From: Atherinomorus stipes
Lineage: Eukaryota; Chordata; Actinopteri; Atheriniformes; Atherinidae
DNA: 64,000 bases
Direction: 5' to 3'
Assembly: GCA_023101725.1 (NCBI GenBank)
Contig: JALJCO010009025.1
Span: forward strand, 248,001 to 312,000
Position numbers and translations under genes: made by a program. Numbering within the stretch: position 1 is the stretch's first letter; the number at the start of each line of letters is the position of its first letter. The notes beneath the pieces were generated by a model, which saw only the letters and a list, made by a program, of their open reading frames with translations, searched no databases and was not told where the DNA came from. Shown in pieces: positions 12,070 to 23,239 of the stretch.

Positions 12070-14479
12070 GCATGCTTCCCAGCACATCTGCTCTTCTGAC
12101 TGTGCATCAAAAGGCTCCATTGGCTGCCAGAGCAATGCTGTACACACCACACAAGACAGAACTTTGTTGCAGACTTCCTCTGAATCTAAAGCTGCGTTTC
12201 CCCAGATGGTCCAACACATATCCACCTGCCTTTCTGCAGCCCGACATAGCGCTTCACCTTGGCACATTCGCATGTGTTCACACTGATTTAGGCCTACCTG
12301 CACTCCTCCTCTTTGGCAGGTTTACCAGTGGGGTACTGAGATGCTTGAAGAGTGCATAACACTTGTCACCTAGAAGTATAGCATGTTAATTATTTGAATA
12401 CTTTGTTTAGATAAATGAAGCAATGAAATTCGGGGGGGGGGGGGGGGGGGAGTTACAGCTCATTTTTTTCCTTTAATTTTGGGAATCCATTTTATTCATT
12501 TCCCTTTTTTTGCAAATGGGTTAATTCTTAGTGCTAGATATGTGAATACTGCAGCTTAAATGAGGGTTTGAGGCTTGTTTAATAAACATTTTCAGATTTT
12601 GCTGTGCCACACTGCAATTCCACACCGACTCAAACTTGCGTACATGAACTCAGAACTGTCATGAAATTTGATCGTACCCTATACTCTTGTCCAACTTGAT
12701 AAATGTCTAGTTTTGAGTCGAAATGGACATACGTAGAGATTTTCATTGTACAATCATTTTATAAATGAGGGCCTTTGTGTTTCAGCCTAAAGCATCACAT
12801 GACACCTGCGTTTTGCTTTACAGTACAGCACTGTAGATATCAATGCAGTGGCTGTTTTGAACATGTGCCATGTTTGATTTGGCACAGAAACCCAAAAGGG
12901 CATTTTTGGAGAAAGTAAGGAAAAGAAATAAGACATCAGATTTGTTTTTACTCGCAGGAGTGAGTGAGAAGAAACAGGATGCCAACTAAGCCTTTGTTAT
13001 GATTTCAAAGTGCAAAAATCTGCCCGAGCTCAGCAGTGCCAGACCATCCAAGACCATCTTAACCAAAACAAAAATAAGTTTTCCTGTCCGCTTTGCCAGA
13101 AATTTGAAACCAATGTTGGCCAACAAAGAACAAAAATCCCACCACAACTGGTCATTCAATTAATTTGTCTGTCAAAATCAAACTAACCAGTAACCTTGTT
13201 ATTCAAATGATTTCTGCGCCCTCTTTCCAAAGATGTTTGACTTGTTTAATAATATATTAAACTAAAAGAAAACCAGACATTTTTATGTAAAAAAAAAAAA
13301 AAAAAAAAAAAAACTTAATTAAAATTCAAATGCAGATATCTAAATCAACATATGTTTTTGTCTTCAAATGAGCAACTTGATAGTTAAAATCAAAGCCAAA
13401 TCACATTTTGGTTTTTGCTTTGATTTGTTGCCACAGTCCAGTTGAATATGAAATCCATCTGCACAGATATATAAAATGTACCATTCCCTACAGATTAGAA
13501 ATAGCTGCAATGTTTCCGGTACACTTAAGGAAAGCCTTTATAATTGTTTCACATGATAGCTTTCATGTGTTTCGAATGATGAGAAACTTGAAAAGGCTTG
13601 TGAGACGTAGCAGAGAGTAGTGTGAGAAATCTCTGAGTCAATGTAACCAAGGCAACCAAGACAATGTGTGATGGACAGCTTCCCTTTCATTCCAGGTGGT
13701 GTTCTCCCTTGCAAATTCAGATTAAATCCTTCTCCACTTTGTCTCATGAAATATTAGTTTCATCATTTCTTGTATCATTAACTTCATACCGTAGAGTGAG
13801 CTGTGTAAAAATGTTAAAAATCAAATGTTGTAACCTTATATTAACAGGAAAAAGTGATTTAACTTTGACTCACAAACATGGCTAAAACATATAAACACTA
13901 CTTTGTTCTGGGACTTTATTTGCAAAAAAAAAAACAAAACAAAACAAATAAATGACACATTGTAAACTTTGTTGAATATTTTATAAATTTGTCAAATACT
14001 GGCACTCTAATGAATTGCATGTTGCTTCCCGTTTGTCATCCTAAATGCATCCAAACGTACATGAGATAACACCAAAACAGTCACCAGGAAACCTGTCCTG
14101 TCCTGTCATTTTTTATGTAAACAATTAAAACATTCCTGCCTTAAAACAGACACTACTCTGTAGTATTTCCAGTCCTGACTATGCAAATCAGTTCAGAATG
14201 TGCATGTGCACATAGCAGCTGCAGACAGTCCCAGACAGAAACTAAATTATCAACACACTCCAGAAATGTCATCACTCTGGTTTTCACTACATTGCTCTGC
14301 TTTGCAAGCAGCATACGTGGCACAGTACATATCACAGCTGAGCAAATGGTGGTAGAGAGTCAGCCAGAGGTGTTACGTCAAATTGCTTACGAGCTTGTGA
14401 CACATACTGGCAGAAAATGAGTATACAAGAAAGCTACAGTACATTTTATTCTTTTACAATACAACTAACAACCTGTATT

Positions 14480-14482
<3 letters not shown>
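12070..14482. other. Intronic sequence with homopolymer tracts
   Basis: Within prkcb intron 2. It contains a 19-bp G run (12432-12450) and a 25-bp A run (13289-13313). The open frames at 12019-12360 lie in moderately GC-rich DNA without recognisable domains, and I do not accept them as genes. Confidence 0.6.
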
Positions 14483-14555
<73 letters not shown>

Positions 14556-14556
14556 A

Positions 14557-14631
<75 letters not shown>

Positions 14632-14636
14632 ACATA
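14483..14636. repeat. (TA)n microsatellite, about 150 bp
   Basis: Nearly pure TA repeat with two small interruptions, directly beside the left end of the Tc1-like element, which targets TA. It can fold on itself and encodes only meaningless Tyr-Ile repeats. Confidence 0.95.
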
Positions 14637-15022
14637 TAAAGTATTTTGACCACATCATCCTCTTTATGCATGTTGTCTTACTCCAAGCTGTATAGGCTGA
14701 AAGCCTACTACCAATTAAGCATATCAGGTGATGTGCATCTCTGTAATGAGAAGGGTGTGGTCTAATGACATCAACACCCTATATCAGGTTTATTAGGCAA
14801 ACAGAATTATTAGGCAACTTAACAATAAAAAAATATATACCCATTTCAACTGTTTATTTTCACCAGGGAAACCAATATAACAGTTTAACATTCTCAAATA
14901 TACATTCCTGACATTCAAAAACAAAACAAAAACAAATCAGTGACCAATAGCCACGTTTCTTTGCAAGGACACTCAAAAGCCTGCCATCCATGGATCCTGT
15001 CAGTGTTTTGATCTGTTCACAA

Positions 15023-15211
15023 CAGAGGTGGGAATTATGGAGTCAACAAGTCTTTTTTTTTTATGTCTTTGTTCTGCCCAGCCACTGAACCAGGTGAGTC
15101 CAATCAGCACAGTTTAATGCAATGGGCTGATTGGACTCACCTGGTTCAGTGGCTGTGCAGAAAAATACATGACATGGAAAAGACTTGGTGACTCCACAAA
15201 TCTCATCTCTG
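15023..15211. mobile_element. 189-bp hAT MITE with near-perfect hairpin
   Basis: Flanked by GTTCACAA (15015-15022) and GTTCACGA (15212-15219), 7 of 8 matching, and inserted in the Tc1 transposase relic. The ends CAGAGGTGGGAATTATGGAG and, in reverse complement, CCAGAGATGAGATTTGTGGAG are imperfectly inverted. The centre is a perfect 30-bp inverted repeat (15079-15108 with 15126-15155, loop 17 nt), so the whole element is one long hairpin. Confidence 0.85.
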
Positions 15212-15278
15212 GTTCACGATCAACATTGCGTGCAGCAGCAACCACAGCCTCCCAGACACTGTTCAGAGAGGTGTACTG

Positions 15279-17395
15279 TAGGGCTGTAACGATACACCAA
15301 CTCACGATTCGATTCGTATCACGATTTTTTGACCCCGATTCGATACACATCGATTTAAACTTTTTTTTTCCATTTTAAAAATGTTTTTTTTTTTTTTTAC
15401 TTTAATTTTTTTTTATTTTAAGTATTTTATTTAAATGGCATTTATAACATTTAACTTAATGTAACAAATGGACAGAACATAGCTGAAGATAATAATCAAA
15501 ATGATTGAATTAATAACCAAAGATAAAACATTTCTCTTTTCTCTAATAGAATAATGCTTTTGAAAAATAAAAATAATTGAACTGTGCTGTTAATCAAAAA
15601 GGAAGTTAAATAACAAATAAACCTTGACAGCTTTCTACATCAAACCTGTTAAAACTTAAAACTAGTTGTTCTTCAGGAACAGCATCATGTCCACATGTCG
15701 GGTGAGAGGCTGCTCTCTGATCCCTGCAGAGGAGAATATAAACGGGAAGATGTCGGGAGATGGTGGCGTTATGATGGTCGAGCATGAGCTGATGTTAACC
15801 CGACATAATCATGACTGCAGCGCGTCTCAGAGAGGAGGAAAGCATTCAGACATCCTTTCCCGTTGGCTGGAACAACTTATTTTCAGTTGCATTGCTGGAA
15901 ACTCCAACATAAATCAAAGGGAAGAGGCGTCTGGATGCTTTCCTGCTCCGCAGGGATCCGCCGTTATTGATCTTATTTGTTAAGGCTGGATCAAAGATTA
16001 ATTAAAGGTTGAATATGGAATACGGACAGAACAGCGACATCACGTGTGTCTAGGTTGTAGTTGCAACGGCAGAAAAACAACTCCAGCCGCTGGGATGCCA
16101 GGCTCACTGCTGATACGCAAGTGACCAACAGTCTGCAGCATGTCGAACAAGTAACGCAGAGGAGTTTATAACTGACAGCTACGTTAGCCATGTTAGCAAA
16201 CAAGCTAGCTTACCGATCCAGGAAGAAAGTCGCCATTTCCGTGTTTTGACTCCGTGGGAAACGTTTATGTGGGTCCATTTAGTGAAGTCTTCACCTAAAT
16301 TTACTCCAGGTTTTGCTCTTCTCAGGTCATTCCTCCTCAGAAACAGATAACAACATCTCCAGGGCTCTGAAGCAGCTGCTTCCTCGGCATTTCCACGGTT
16401 TTCCTCTGTACAAGCCTGACTATGACCAAAATATTGTTTCCATACAGAGATCGTATTTGGCAACCTGCAATGGCGGCGTGTATTGGCTTATAGACGTAAA
16501 TAAAATGCCATTATCGAACCCGTAAAAAATTATTTTATAATTATTTTTAGGCTAAATATAATTTTTCTGGGAAATGTTGTACTTTCATTCTGTACACCCC
16601 CAAACGACCTGTGGAGGTATTATTTTTGAAAAAATATAGCTTTTAATAAAAATGTTCCATATTCAACCTTTAATTGATTAATTAATTTTTTTTTTATTGG
16701 TTTATTTCTTCACACACGCGGCGCGCACACGCGCGGTATCCTGTTGGTAGTCTTGACGGCTTTCACGGGAAGTCCCTCACATACAGACACCGATCCTCCT
16801 CTTGAGGGACCGGCCGGGACTCAGCACTCCAAGCTGGGGCTGGTCAGGACAGGATCACCGCTGATTTACCATCACAAGTCACAGCAAATAAAAACACCTA
16901 AACCAGCAGCGGAGCAGCGGTGGCTTCCCCACCATCCCGCGACGCGTCCACCACCGGCTGTCCATGCACTCGGTCCAGCTTGACATCCTACGTGTGTCTG
17001 GCCTGTCGAACACGAGCAGGGTCCGCTCCTCCTGTTCTTTCACTGGTCTCAGTGTCTGCAGACCTGCCATCGCTCCTCATCACACACTCCCGAGCTGGAT
17101 GCGCGCGAGTGACTCATCCCAGATACCGATGGAAAACTGACAAGTTACAGGAAACAAACGTGACACTTTACCTGGTGCCTTTAAGACAGACGTGTTGTCT
17201 GGTTAGCAACTGAATGCTACAATAGTCTGTAGCCCGATGGGAAAAAGTCAAATAGTTTTCTGTGATCTGAGGAGTTTTAGAGCATCTGAACTGGGCGTGG
17301 AGGGTGTCGCGATCCTGCCTTCTCCCACCGCGAGACAGGATCGCGGCTCTGAGTGTCGCGATTTCGATTTCGATACGGGTATCGTTACAGCCCTA
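15279..17395. mobile_element. 2.1-kb non-autonomous hAT element, perfect TSD
   Basis: The ends form a perfect 17-bp inverted repeat TAGGGCTGTAACGATAC. The duplication GTGTACTG is identical at 15271-15278 and 17396-17403 and interrupts the Tc1 transposase codons after GKQYT. The interior contains a TTAA element (16006-16669) and GC-rich sequence at 16720-17120, but no transposase or BED finger. With a clean duplication, it is one of the younger insertions. Confidence 0.93.
16006..16669. mobile_element. 664-bp TTAA-target element nested in the hAT element
   Basis: TTAA at 16002-16005 and 16670-16673 and a perfect 15-bp inverted end AGGTTGAATATGGAA. The start AGG fits the RRGG-type ends reported for Kolobok elements better than the CCY-type ends of piggyBac, but with no transposase the superfamily is only inferred. 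The open frames inside have no recognisable domains. Confidence 0.85.
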
Positions 17396-18506
17396 GTGTA
17401 CTGCTTTCCCTCCTTGTAAATCTCACATTTGATGAGGGGCGACAGGTTCTCTATGGGGTTCAGATCAGGTGAATAAGGAGGCCAAGTCATTAGTTTTTCT
17501 TCTTTTAGACCCTTTCTTGCCAGCCACCCTGTGGAGTACTTCGATCCGTGTGATAGAGCATTGTCCTGCATGAAAATCATGTTTTTCTTGAAGGATGCGG
17601 ACTTCTTCCTTTTCCACTGCTTGAAGAAGATGTCTTCCAGAAACTGGCAGTAGGACTGGGAGTTGAGCTTGACTCCATCCTCAACCTGAAAAGGCCCCAC
17701 AAGCTCATCTTTGATGATACCAGCCCGTACCATTACCCGACCTCCACCTTGCTGGCATCTGAGTCACACTTTAGCTCTCTGCCCTTTACCGATCCAGCCA
17801 TGGGCTCATCCATCTGGCCCATCAAGACTCACTCTGATTTCATCAGTCCATAAAGCCTTAGAAAAATCAGTCTTGAGATATTTCTTGGCCCAGTCTTGAC
17901 GTTTCAGCTTGTGTGTCTTGTTCAGTGGTGGTGGTTTTTCAGCCTCTCTTACCTTGGCCATGTCTCTGAGTATTGCACACCTTGTGCTTTTGGACACTCC
18001 AGTGATGTTGCAGCTCTGAAATATTGCAAAACTGCTGGCAAGTGGCATCTTGGCAGCTGCACGGTTGACTTTTCTCAGTTCGTGGGCAGTTATTTTGCGC
18101 CTTGATGTTTCCACACATTTCTTGCAACCTTGTTGACTATTTTGAATGAAACTTGATTGTTCGATGATCACGCTTCAGAAGCTTGGCAATTTTAAGAGTG
18201 CTGCATCCCTCTGCAAGATATCTCACTATTTTTTACTTTTCGGAGCCTGTCAAGTCCCTCTTCTGACCCATTTTGTCAAAGGAAAGGAAGTTGCCTAATA
18301 ATTATGTTTGCCTAATACACCTGATATAGGGTGTTGATGTCATTAGACCACACCCCTTCTCATTACAGAGATGCACATCACCTGATATGCCTAATTGGTA
18401 GTAGGCTTTCGGCCTATACAGCTTGGAGTAAGACTACAGTATATGCATAAAGAGGATGATGTGATTAAAATACTCATTTGCCTAATAATTCTGCACTCCC
18501 TATATA

Positions 18507-18822
18507 TGGGTCGAACAATTCCAACAGTGGCCTTCCTGTGTGGAGTTTGCATGTTCTCCTCGTGTATGCGTGGGTTCTCTCTGGGTACTCCAGCTTCCTC
18601 CCACCATCCAAAGACATGAATGTTAGGTTAATTGGTCACTCTAAATTGCCCCTAGGAGTGAATGTGAGTGTGAATGGTTGTCTGTCTCTCTGTGTTGGCC
18701 CTGCGACAGACTGGTGACCTGTCCAGGGTGTACCCTGCCTCTCGCCTGATAACAGCTGGGATAGGCTCCAGCAAACCCCGCGACCCTGAACTAGATAAGG
18801 GGTACAGAAAATGATGACTGAC
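18507..18822 (-). repeat. L2-type LINE 3'-tail repeat
   Basis: Characteristic blocks: GTGTGGAGTTTGCATGTTCT, CTCCCACCATCCAAAGACAT, TTAGGTTAATTGG, CCTGTCCAGGGTGTACCCTG, GATAGGCTCCAGC, and ACTGACTG at the end. It abuts the right end of the Tc1 element. The same repeat in the other orientation is at 49388-49784. I assign it to the L2 (Maui-like) group from general knowledge of fish repeats. Confidence 0.8.
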
Positions 18823-18942
18823 TGGTTTGAGCCCAAATGATTGATCAACACAACAATAGCAAATTTAAGAAGCTAGGAGCAGGATGAAGAAATGAGAGTC
18901 GTGAGTGATGTGACGAGAAGGATGTGTCTGCGGCTCGCGAGA

Positions 18943-19075
18943 CAGAGGCGTGTAGTAAAGTGGGCATGTCCTTGAGTGACGTCTGTAAACAACACCCCAC
19001 CAATGAGCGCTCAGTAAGATCTAACCCATCCCTAAACCGAACCACGACCCACCCACGATACGACACGCCTCTGGC
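18943..19075. repeat. Small MITE-like repeat with GAGGCGTGT ends
   Basis: Inverted ends: AGAGGCGTGTAGTAAAGTGG on the left and, in reverse complement, AGAGGCGTGTCGTATCG on the right. A second copy is at 19849-20012. Confidence 0.6.
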
Positions 19076-19848
19076 GTGCAAGCTCATTGTTGCCAACTTA
19101 GCGACTTTGTCGCTATATTTAGCGACTTTTTTGACCCCTCTAGCGACTTATTTTCAAAAAAGCGCCTAGCAACAAATCTAGAGACTTTTTCTGGTGTCCA
19201 TGGAAACCGATGAAGTTTATGTCGCTCGGCCCCTTCCTCCCTGTTTCCTGGCACTCACTCACTGTTCCCGCTGTCCCTTTGCAGGCAGCAGCCCTTCTGA
19301 GGTGCTGTGAGATGACCACGCCTCCTCATCCAGATTATTTCCCATGATGCCTTGTGGCACTACTGGGTCTCCTTTACACCATGACTCAAATGTGTATGTC
19401 ACCCCTTCAGTACCATTGTAAATGAGGATTGTAGCGTGTCATACGATTAATACATGGGATGGTACTGCGCATCCAAGTGATTGTCCAGTGTGGTGATGTC
19501 ATTTAACAACTTCTGCCAACTTTTGAGCCAGTCAAGAGCGACTTCTCTCCCTAAAGAGTTGGCAACAGTGTGCAAGCTGCAGATATACAGTTGGACGTGA
19601 CTGGCACTGAGGTACCTACAGCCACCAGCCAAGCCAGCATGGGAGCGAAAACAAATCGATGCTGTAACGCTGTTTACTAAGCTGAGAGTCTTTTTCTTTG
19701 TAGTGCCACTTTTTAGTGGGCTTTTAGTGGATCTGGGTCGTTTCTAGATTTGGATCTGGGCCTGTATCAAATTTGCCATCAATTGATGTCACATCCGTAG
19801 GACTGCACAAGAAATTCCCAAGTGTCTCTAACTGCAACTTGCAACCAA

Positions 19849-20012
19849 GAGGCGTGTCGCATACTGTAGTGGGCGAGTTGCATAATGAGTAGATCGTGAT
19901 TAGGGTTAGGGGAAAGGTTAGATTTTACCGTGCTCTCATAGGTGTGATGGGTGTGTCATTTAGTGACATCACTCTACAACACGCCCACTTTATGACACGC
20001 CTCTTTCTTGCC
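19849..20012. repeat. Small MITE-like repeat, second copy
   Basis: The left end AAGAGGCGTGTCGCATACTG and the right end, in reverse complement AAGAGGCGTGTCATAAAGTGG, are inverted repeats. A GGGTTAGGGG unit is inside. It belongs to the same family as 18943-19075. Confidence 0.65.
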
Positions 20013-20342
20013 GCAGACACGCCCTTCTTGGAAATTCGGCCATTGAATTGCAGCGCATTATGCAGCATACAGTCTGTTCAAGCCAATGGAGAGAGATGTT
20101 GGTGGGCTAGTTCTATTTGGTTTTAACGCTTTATCAGCCATTTGCATTAAAAAACTCGACATGCAAGTGTATTCTTTCACAATTCCTCCCCATAGCTCCT
20201 TTAAGTGATGGGTTAAAACAGATATAATTAATATTTAGCAGCACATGTACTAGTGGAAATGCCATTATAAAATTCTAAACATATCTTAAAATTGTTTAAT
20301 ATTTTCTCTATCCAAATATGTGAACATCAGTAGAACTCCACT

Positions 20343-21475
20343 TAAGATGCGCATCGTTAACTGGTTCCGTTTGGGAACCAGTTCTGAGTTAAACGATTCT
20401 TTAGAATCGTTAACAAAAACCTTTTACGATTCCTCCATCGATTCTTGCCAAGCTGTGCTGAAACTGTAAACAAACGTACCCTACTCGCGAATTTGCAATG
20501 ATGTCTCACACAAGCTGCTGCAGAGCAGAACTGGGCTTAGCTTTTACATGTGATGCGCTGTGGAGAAATGTCCCGGCAAAAACTTTCCAAAGTCTGGCTG
20601 CATTTTACAAAGAAGGACGACATCTCAGGGATCGTCACCTGTAGAACTGGACCAGCAATCTGTGCACCGGTGGTGGCGCTTCCATCAGCTACTGGCCCTC
20701 AGGGGAGACCTGCGGTCTTGATGCGCTTCTTAAAAAACTTTGTTCCTTCACTGTATTGTCGGTTTTACTGATTTATTTCAGACACTTGCATAGTGTACGT
20801 AACACTTGAGTCAACAAGGCTGATAATGACTAAAAAATAAACAACAAAATGGAGAGTGGTCTAAAACAGTTGGGCTCTCCCCTAACAGCGTCTCCGCAAA
20901 CCTGTCTCTCACGCCTTTTCTCTCATTTCCTGGGCGGATGAGCAGGCGCATATGGCCTTCAAGAACATTAACACAAAATATAAAACAAATAAGTGAAATA
21001 GCTCTAAGCGCCAAAGATGGTAAAACAACCAATACGTCCAAGCATTTGGCCACAACATGTATTATACTCGAGCAATGCTGCATGTTTGAGGCACCAGCAT
21101 AGCAGGTAAAATTTAACACCTGGTTAACATCATGTGATAATGATAAAAATTATGTTAATTTAGCACCACTATTCGAAATTTCTGTCACCAGCTTTCACTT
21201 GTGAATTTTGCATTTACCATCCACGTAATAATAGCTGCTTGACTTATGAACTCATTTTAGTCATTTGAGTTTTGTTTGTTTATTCTCAGCAGTGAATAAT
21301 TAAGGTATATAAACCTGAGATCTATTTCAATATGGTCGTTTTCTTTTCTGTACTAATTTTCTAGTTTTTTTCATCATATTTGGGAATCAGGAAGAGAATC
21401 GATAAAAAACCAGATTGATAAGCAGGAATCAATAAAGCATCTGAATGGATAAATCCTTATCAATATATATCCCTA
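20343..21475 (+). mobile_element. hAT element relic with BED-finger remnant
   Basis: Duplication ACTCCACT at 20335-20342 and 21476-21483 (nine bases match if one more is counted). The ends are degenerate: TAAGATGCGCATCG and, in reverse complement, TAGGGATATATATTG. Several ATCGATTC-like motifs lie near both ends. Around 20568-20640 the plus strand encodes SKVWLHFTKKDDISGIVTC, which resembles the start of a BED-type zinc finger of hAT transposases (VW..F....D...A.C). The frame then loses the second Cys pair and stops, so this is a dead fragment. Confidence 0.78.
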
Positions 21476-21483
21476 ACTCCACT

Positions 21484-22712
21484 AAAATAAATAGGATTTA
21501 TCAGTGATCATCTTCTCTACAGCAGCATAACAGTGGTTTCGCTTCAGATTACTGCTGTTTTCTATTTTTAAAAAAACATTGTGTAATGCTGATTTAAACC
21601 ACTTCCACTTTACAATAACTTTCAATATTAACAAAAAATGGAATAAACATAACCTGTTCATATCTCCACCAAGCACCATGAAAATCTATTACAAGCAACC
21701 CCAGCCATCCAAAAACACATGCACAGAAACACAGAGGATGACTTACTGCTTTAATCTTAATTATTCACCTTCTCATTACATTTTCATGAAGCACTGAGGC
21801 AACTGCAGACACTGTCCACGGGTTACATGAAGTTAAGTAACAGAGTGCTCTTGTTTGTGTACAGTATGTGCTTATTTTGTGCAGAAGGTCGATTTTAACG
21901 CAAAGACAAATGCCACAGGAATAACTTTGGGTGAAGATTGTTAACCTTAGCCCAGCACAATGAGCTGATAGGATGTAAAGAGAGGAACTGAAAAAGAAGA
22001 AGGATCAGAAAAAGACAGGAAGACAACAAAACAGGACAGTACTTGGGTAAAAAAGAGAAGTTAAGATGAAGAATTATGTCCATTTTTGAGAGGGCGAGGG
22101 ATGTCATTTTTCCAAAAATTATGTTTGAATTAATCTGAAGTGTACATGAAATTCTTTGAATGTATTCCAATTCCTCTCTAAAGATTCTCAAATTAAACTG
22201 ATTTAGTAGATTTTACCCAAAATGCCTTACGCAAATCCAGGAACAAATTAAGAGGGGTAATATGAGGTTTAGTATGTTGGCCGATGGCACTTTGACTTCT
22301 AGTGTGAGGTGAGACTGATGTGACCTAAAATTTTATGAAGCAGCTCCAGGTCCAACACAAATTTGTGAAGCCCTAATGTACAACTACAAAAGTATCAATA
22401 GGCCACATATCTTTGAGAATCTTTTCATCTCGGTAATGACATTTTTTACAAGCCTCTGGCAAGAAATCTGCTGCCGCTTAATGTGCTGAACTGTAAGCTG
22501 TCAAATGACAAACACCTGTTGCTGATGTACTAACGTGGTGACATCAATTTGACAAAGTGGCAAGCTAGCAGAGGAAGCAAAATTTTACTAAATTATACCA
22601 TATAAGGAGCAAAATACAAAACACTTCCACTGACAACTTTTGACTTTTGTTTCGAATTGCAGTTAGCTTCTTGGGGACAGCACTGCTCACTAGTCCTCTA
22701 TTTTTTCCTATT
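21484..22712. other. Intronic sequence, nothing recognised
   Basis: AT-rich prkcb intron 2. No element ends or coding pattern found. Confidence 0.6.
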
Positions 22713-22720
22713 ACTATAAT

Positions 22721-23231
22721 TAGGGATGCACGATATTGGAATTTTGGCCAATATCCGATATGCCATTATTTCAAAACTAATGTGGCCGATAACCGCTATC
22801 GATACCGATATTAAAGCTGAAAAATAAATTATGTATTATTCATTCCTTGTGCAAAATTACAAAAATACCTCAGGGGGAAGGGGGGGGGGAAGGGGGGGAC
22901 TTGTGTTATGTATAACAAGTCTAACTTAATGACAGTTCAAACAAAACTAACTGGATATGTGCATTATATCTTAGATAGACCTGGATTTTCTTGCTCCTAA
23001 GGAAAAAAAAAAAAAGCAATACCCAAAAAACGGGATATTTGGTTATTTACACAAATGACCATGTATTAACTCTGTTCCCACAGCACATCCTAAAAGAAAC
23101 TATCTTTAGAAGTTATAAAGTCTGTAAAAAAAGAAGTTTTTGAAAAGATATAGTTTTTTTTTTACTTTAGAAACAGCGGCCTGATCGTTTAAATATCGGT
23201 GGGGTGGCCAATGTCTGATAATCAGCTTTAA
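22721..23231. mobile_element. hAT MITE with missing right terminus
   Basis: Starts TAGGGATGCACGATATTGG and is homologous throughout to the MITE at 30982-31510 (for example ATCGATATTAAAGCTGAAAA-like and GGTGGGGTGGCC blocks). ACTATAAT occurs at 22713-22720 and again at 23232-23239, directly after the truncated right part. About 50 bp of the right end, including the inverted terminal repeat, are absent. Confidence 0.75.
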
Positions 23232-23239
23232 ACTATAAT

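Larger units (their letters stand above)
14920..18271 (-). pseudogene. Tc1-like transposase relic, split by insertions
   Basis: Read on the minus strand from an ATG at 18271, the relic begins MGQKRDLTGSEK, then hits a TAA, so it is dead. Recognisable blocks follow: HTH region with NKTHKLKRQDWAKKYLKTDF, first catalytic Asp in LWTDE (near 17840), second Asp in MIFMQDNALSH (near 17560), and Glu in WPPYSPDLNPIEN (near 17460). There are 37 residues between the second Asp and the Glu, the DD37E spacing of the TRT group rather than the DD34E of classical Tc1. The frame breaks after GKQYT, where a hAT element is inserted. It resumes as TSLNSVWEAVVAAARNVDRE at 15278, is broken again by a MITE at 15211, and ends with EQIKTLTGSMDGRLLSVLA near 15010. 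It has stops and frameshifts and encodes no protein. Confidence 0.9.
14640..18500 (-). mobile_element. Tc1/mariner element (DD37E type), hit by nested insertions
   Basis: Inverted terminal repeats of roughly 180-200 bp run inward from 14640 and from 18500. They share GATATAGGGTGTTGATGTC-like and CTAATTGGTAGTAGGC-like blocks, and TTAGGCAA lies near the ends. The first bases of the left repeat are lost into the TA microsatellite; TA follows the right end. After removal of the inserted 189-bp and 2117-bp elements with their duplications, the element is about 1.54 kb, normal for Tc1. The transposase relic is on the minus strand (separate entry). Confidence 0.9.
18869..20200. mobile_element. TTAA-family element (AGGGACTTGAGGC group), interrupted
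   Basis: TTAA at 18865-18868 and 20201-20204. The left part resembles the family end (GGAGCAGGATGAAGAAATGAGAGTCG). The right part has the family blocks AATTGCAGCGCATTATGCAG and CTCCTTTAA. Between them lie GAGGCGTGT repeats (separate entries), a repeated TTAGCGACT motif at 19095-19160 and other unplaced DNA, so it is an old, multiply invaded copy. Confidence 0.6.

Noticed and set aside
12019..12360. Overlapping frames on both strands (83-103 codons)
   Set aside because: Both strands are open by chance. No domain, no splice context, and the start lies inside a hAT element end.
14417..14695. 92-residue Tyr/Ile-rich frame
   Set aside because: It is a translation of the TA microsatellite.
18395..18851. 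Frames with SGYSSFLPPSKDM-like peptides
   Set aside because: These are translations of the L2-type tail repeat; the same peptides arise from the copy at 49431-49733.
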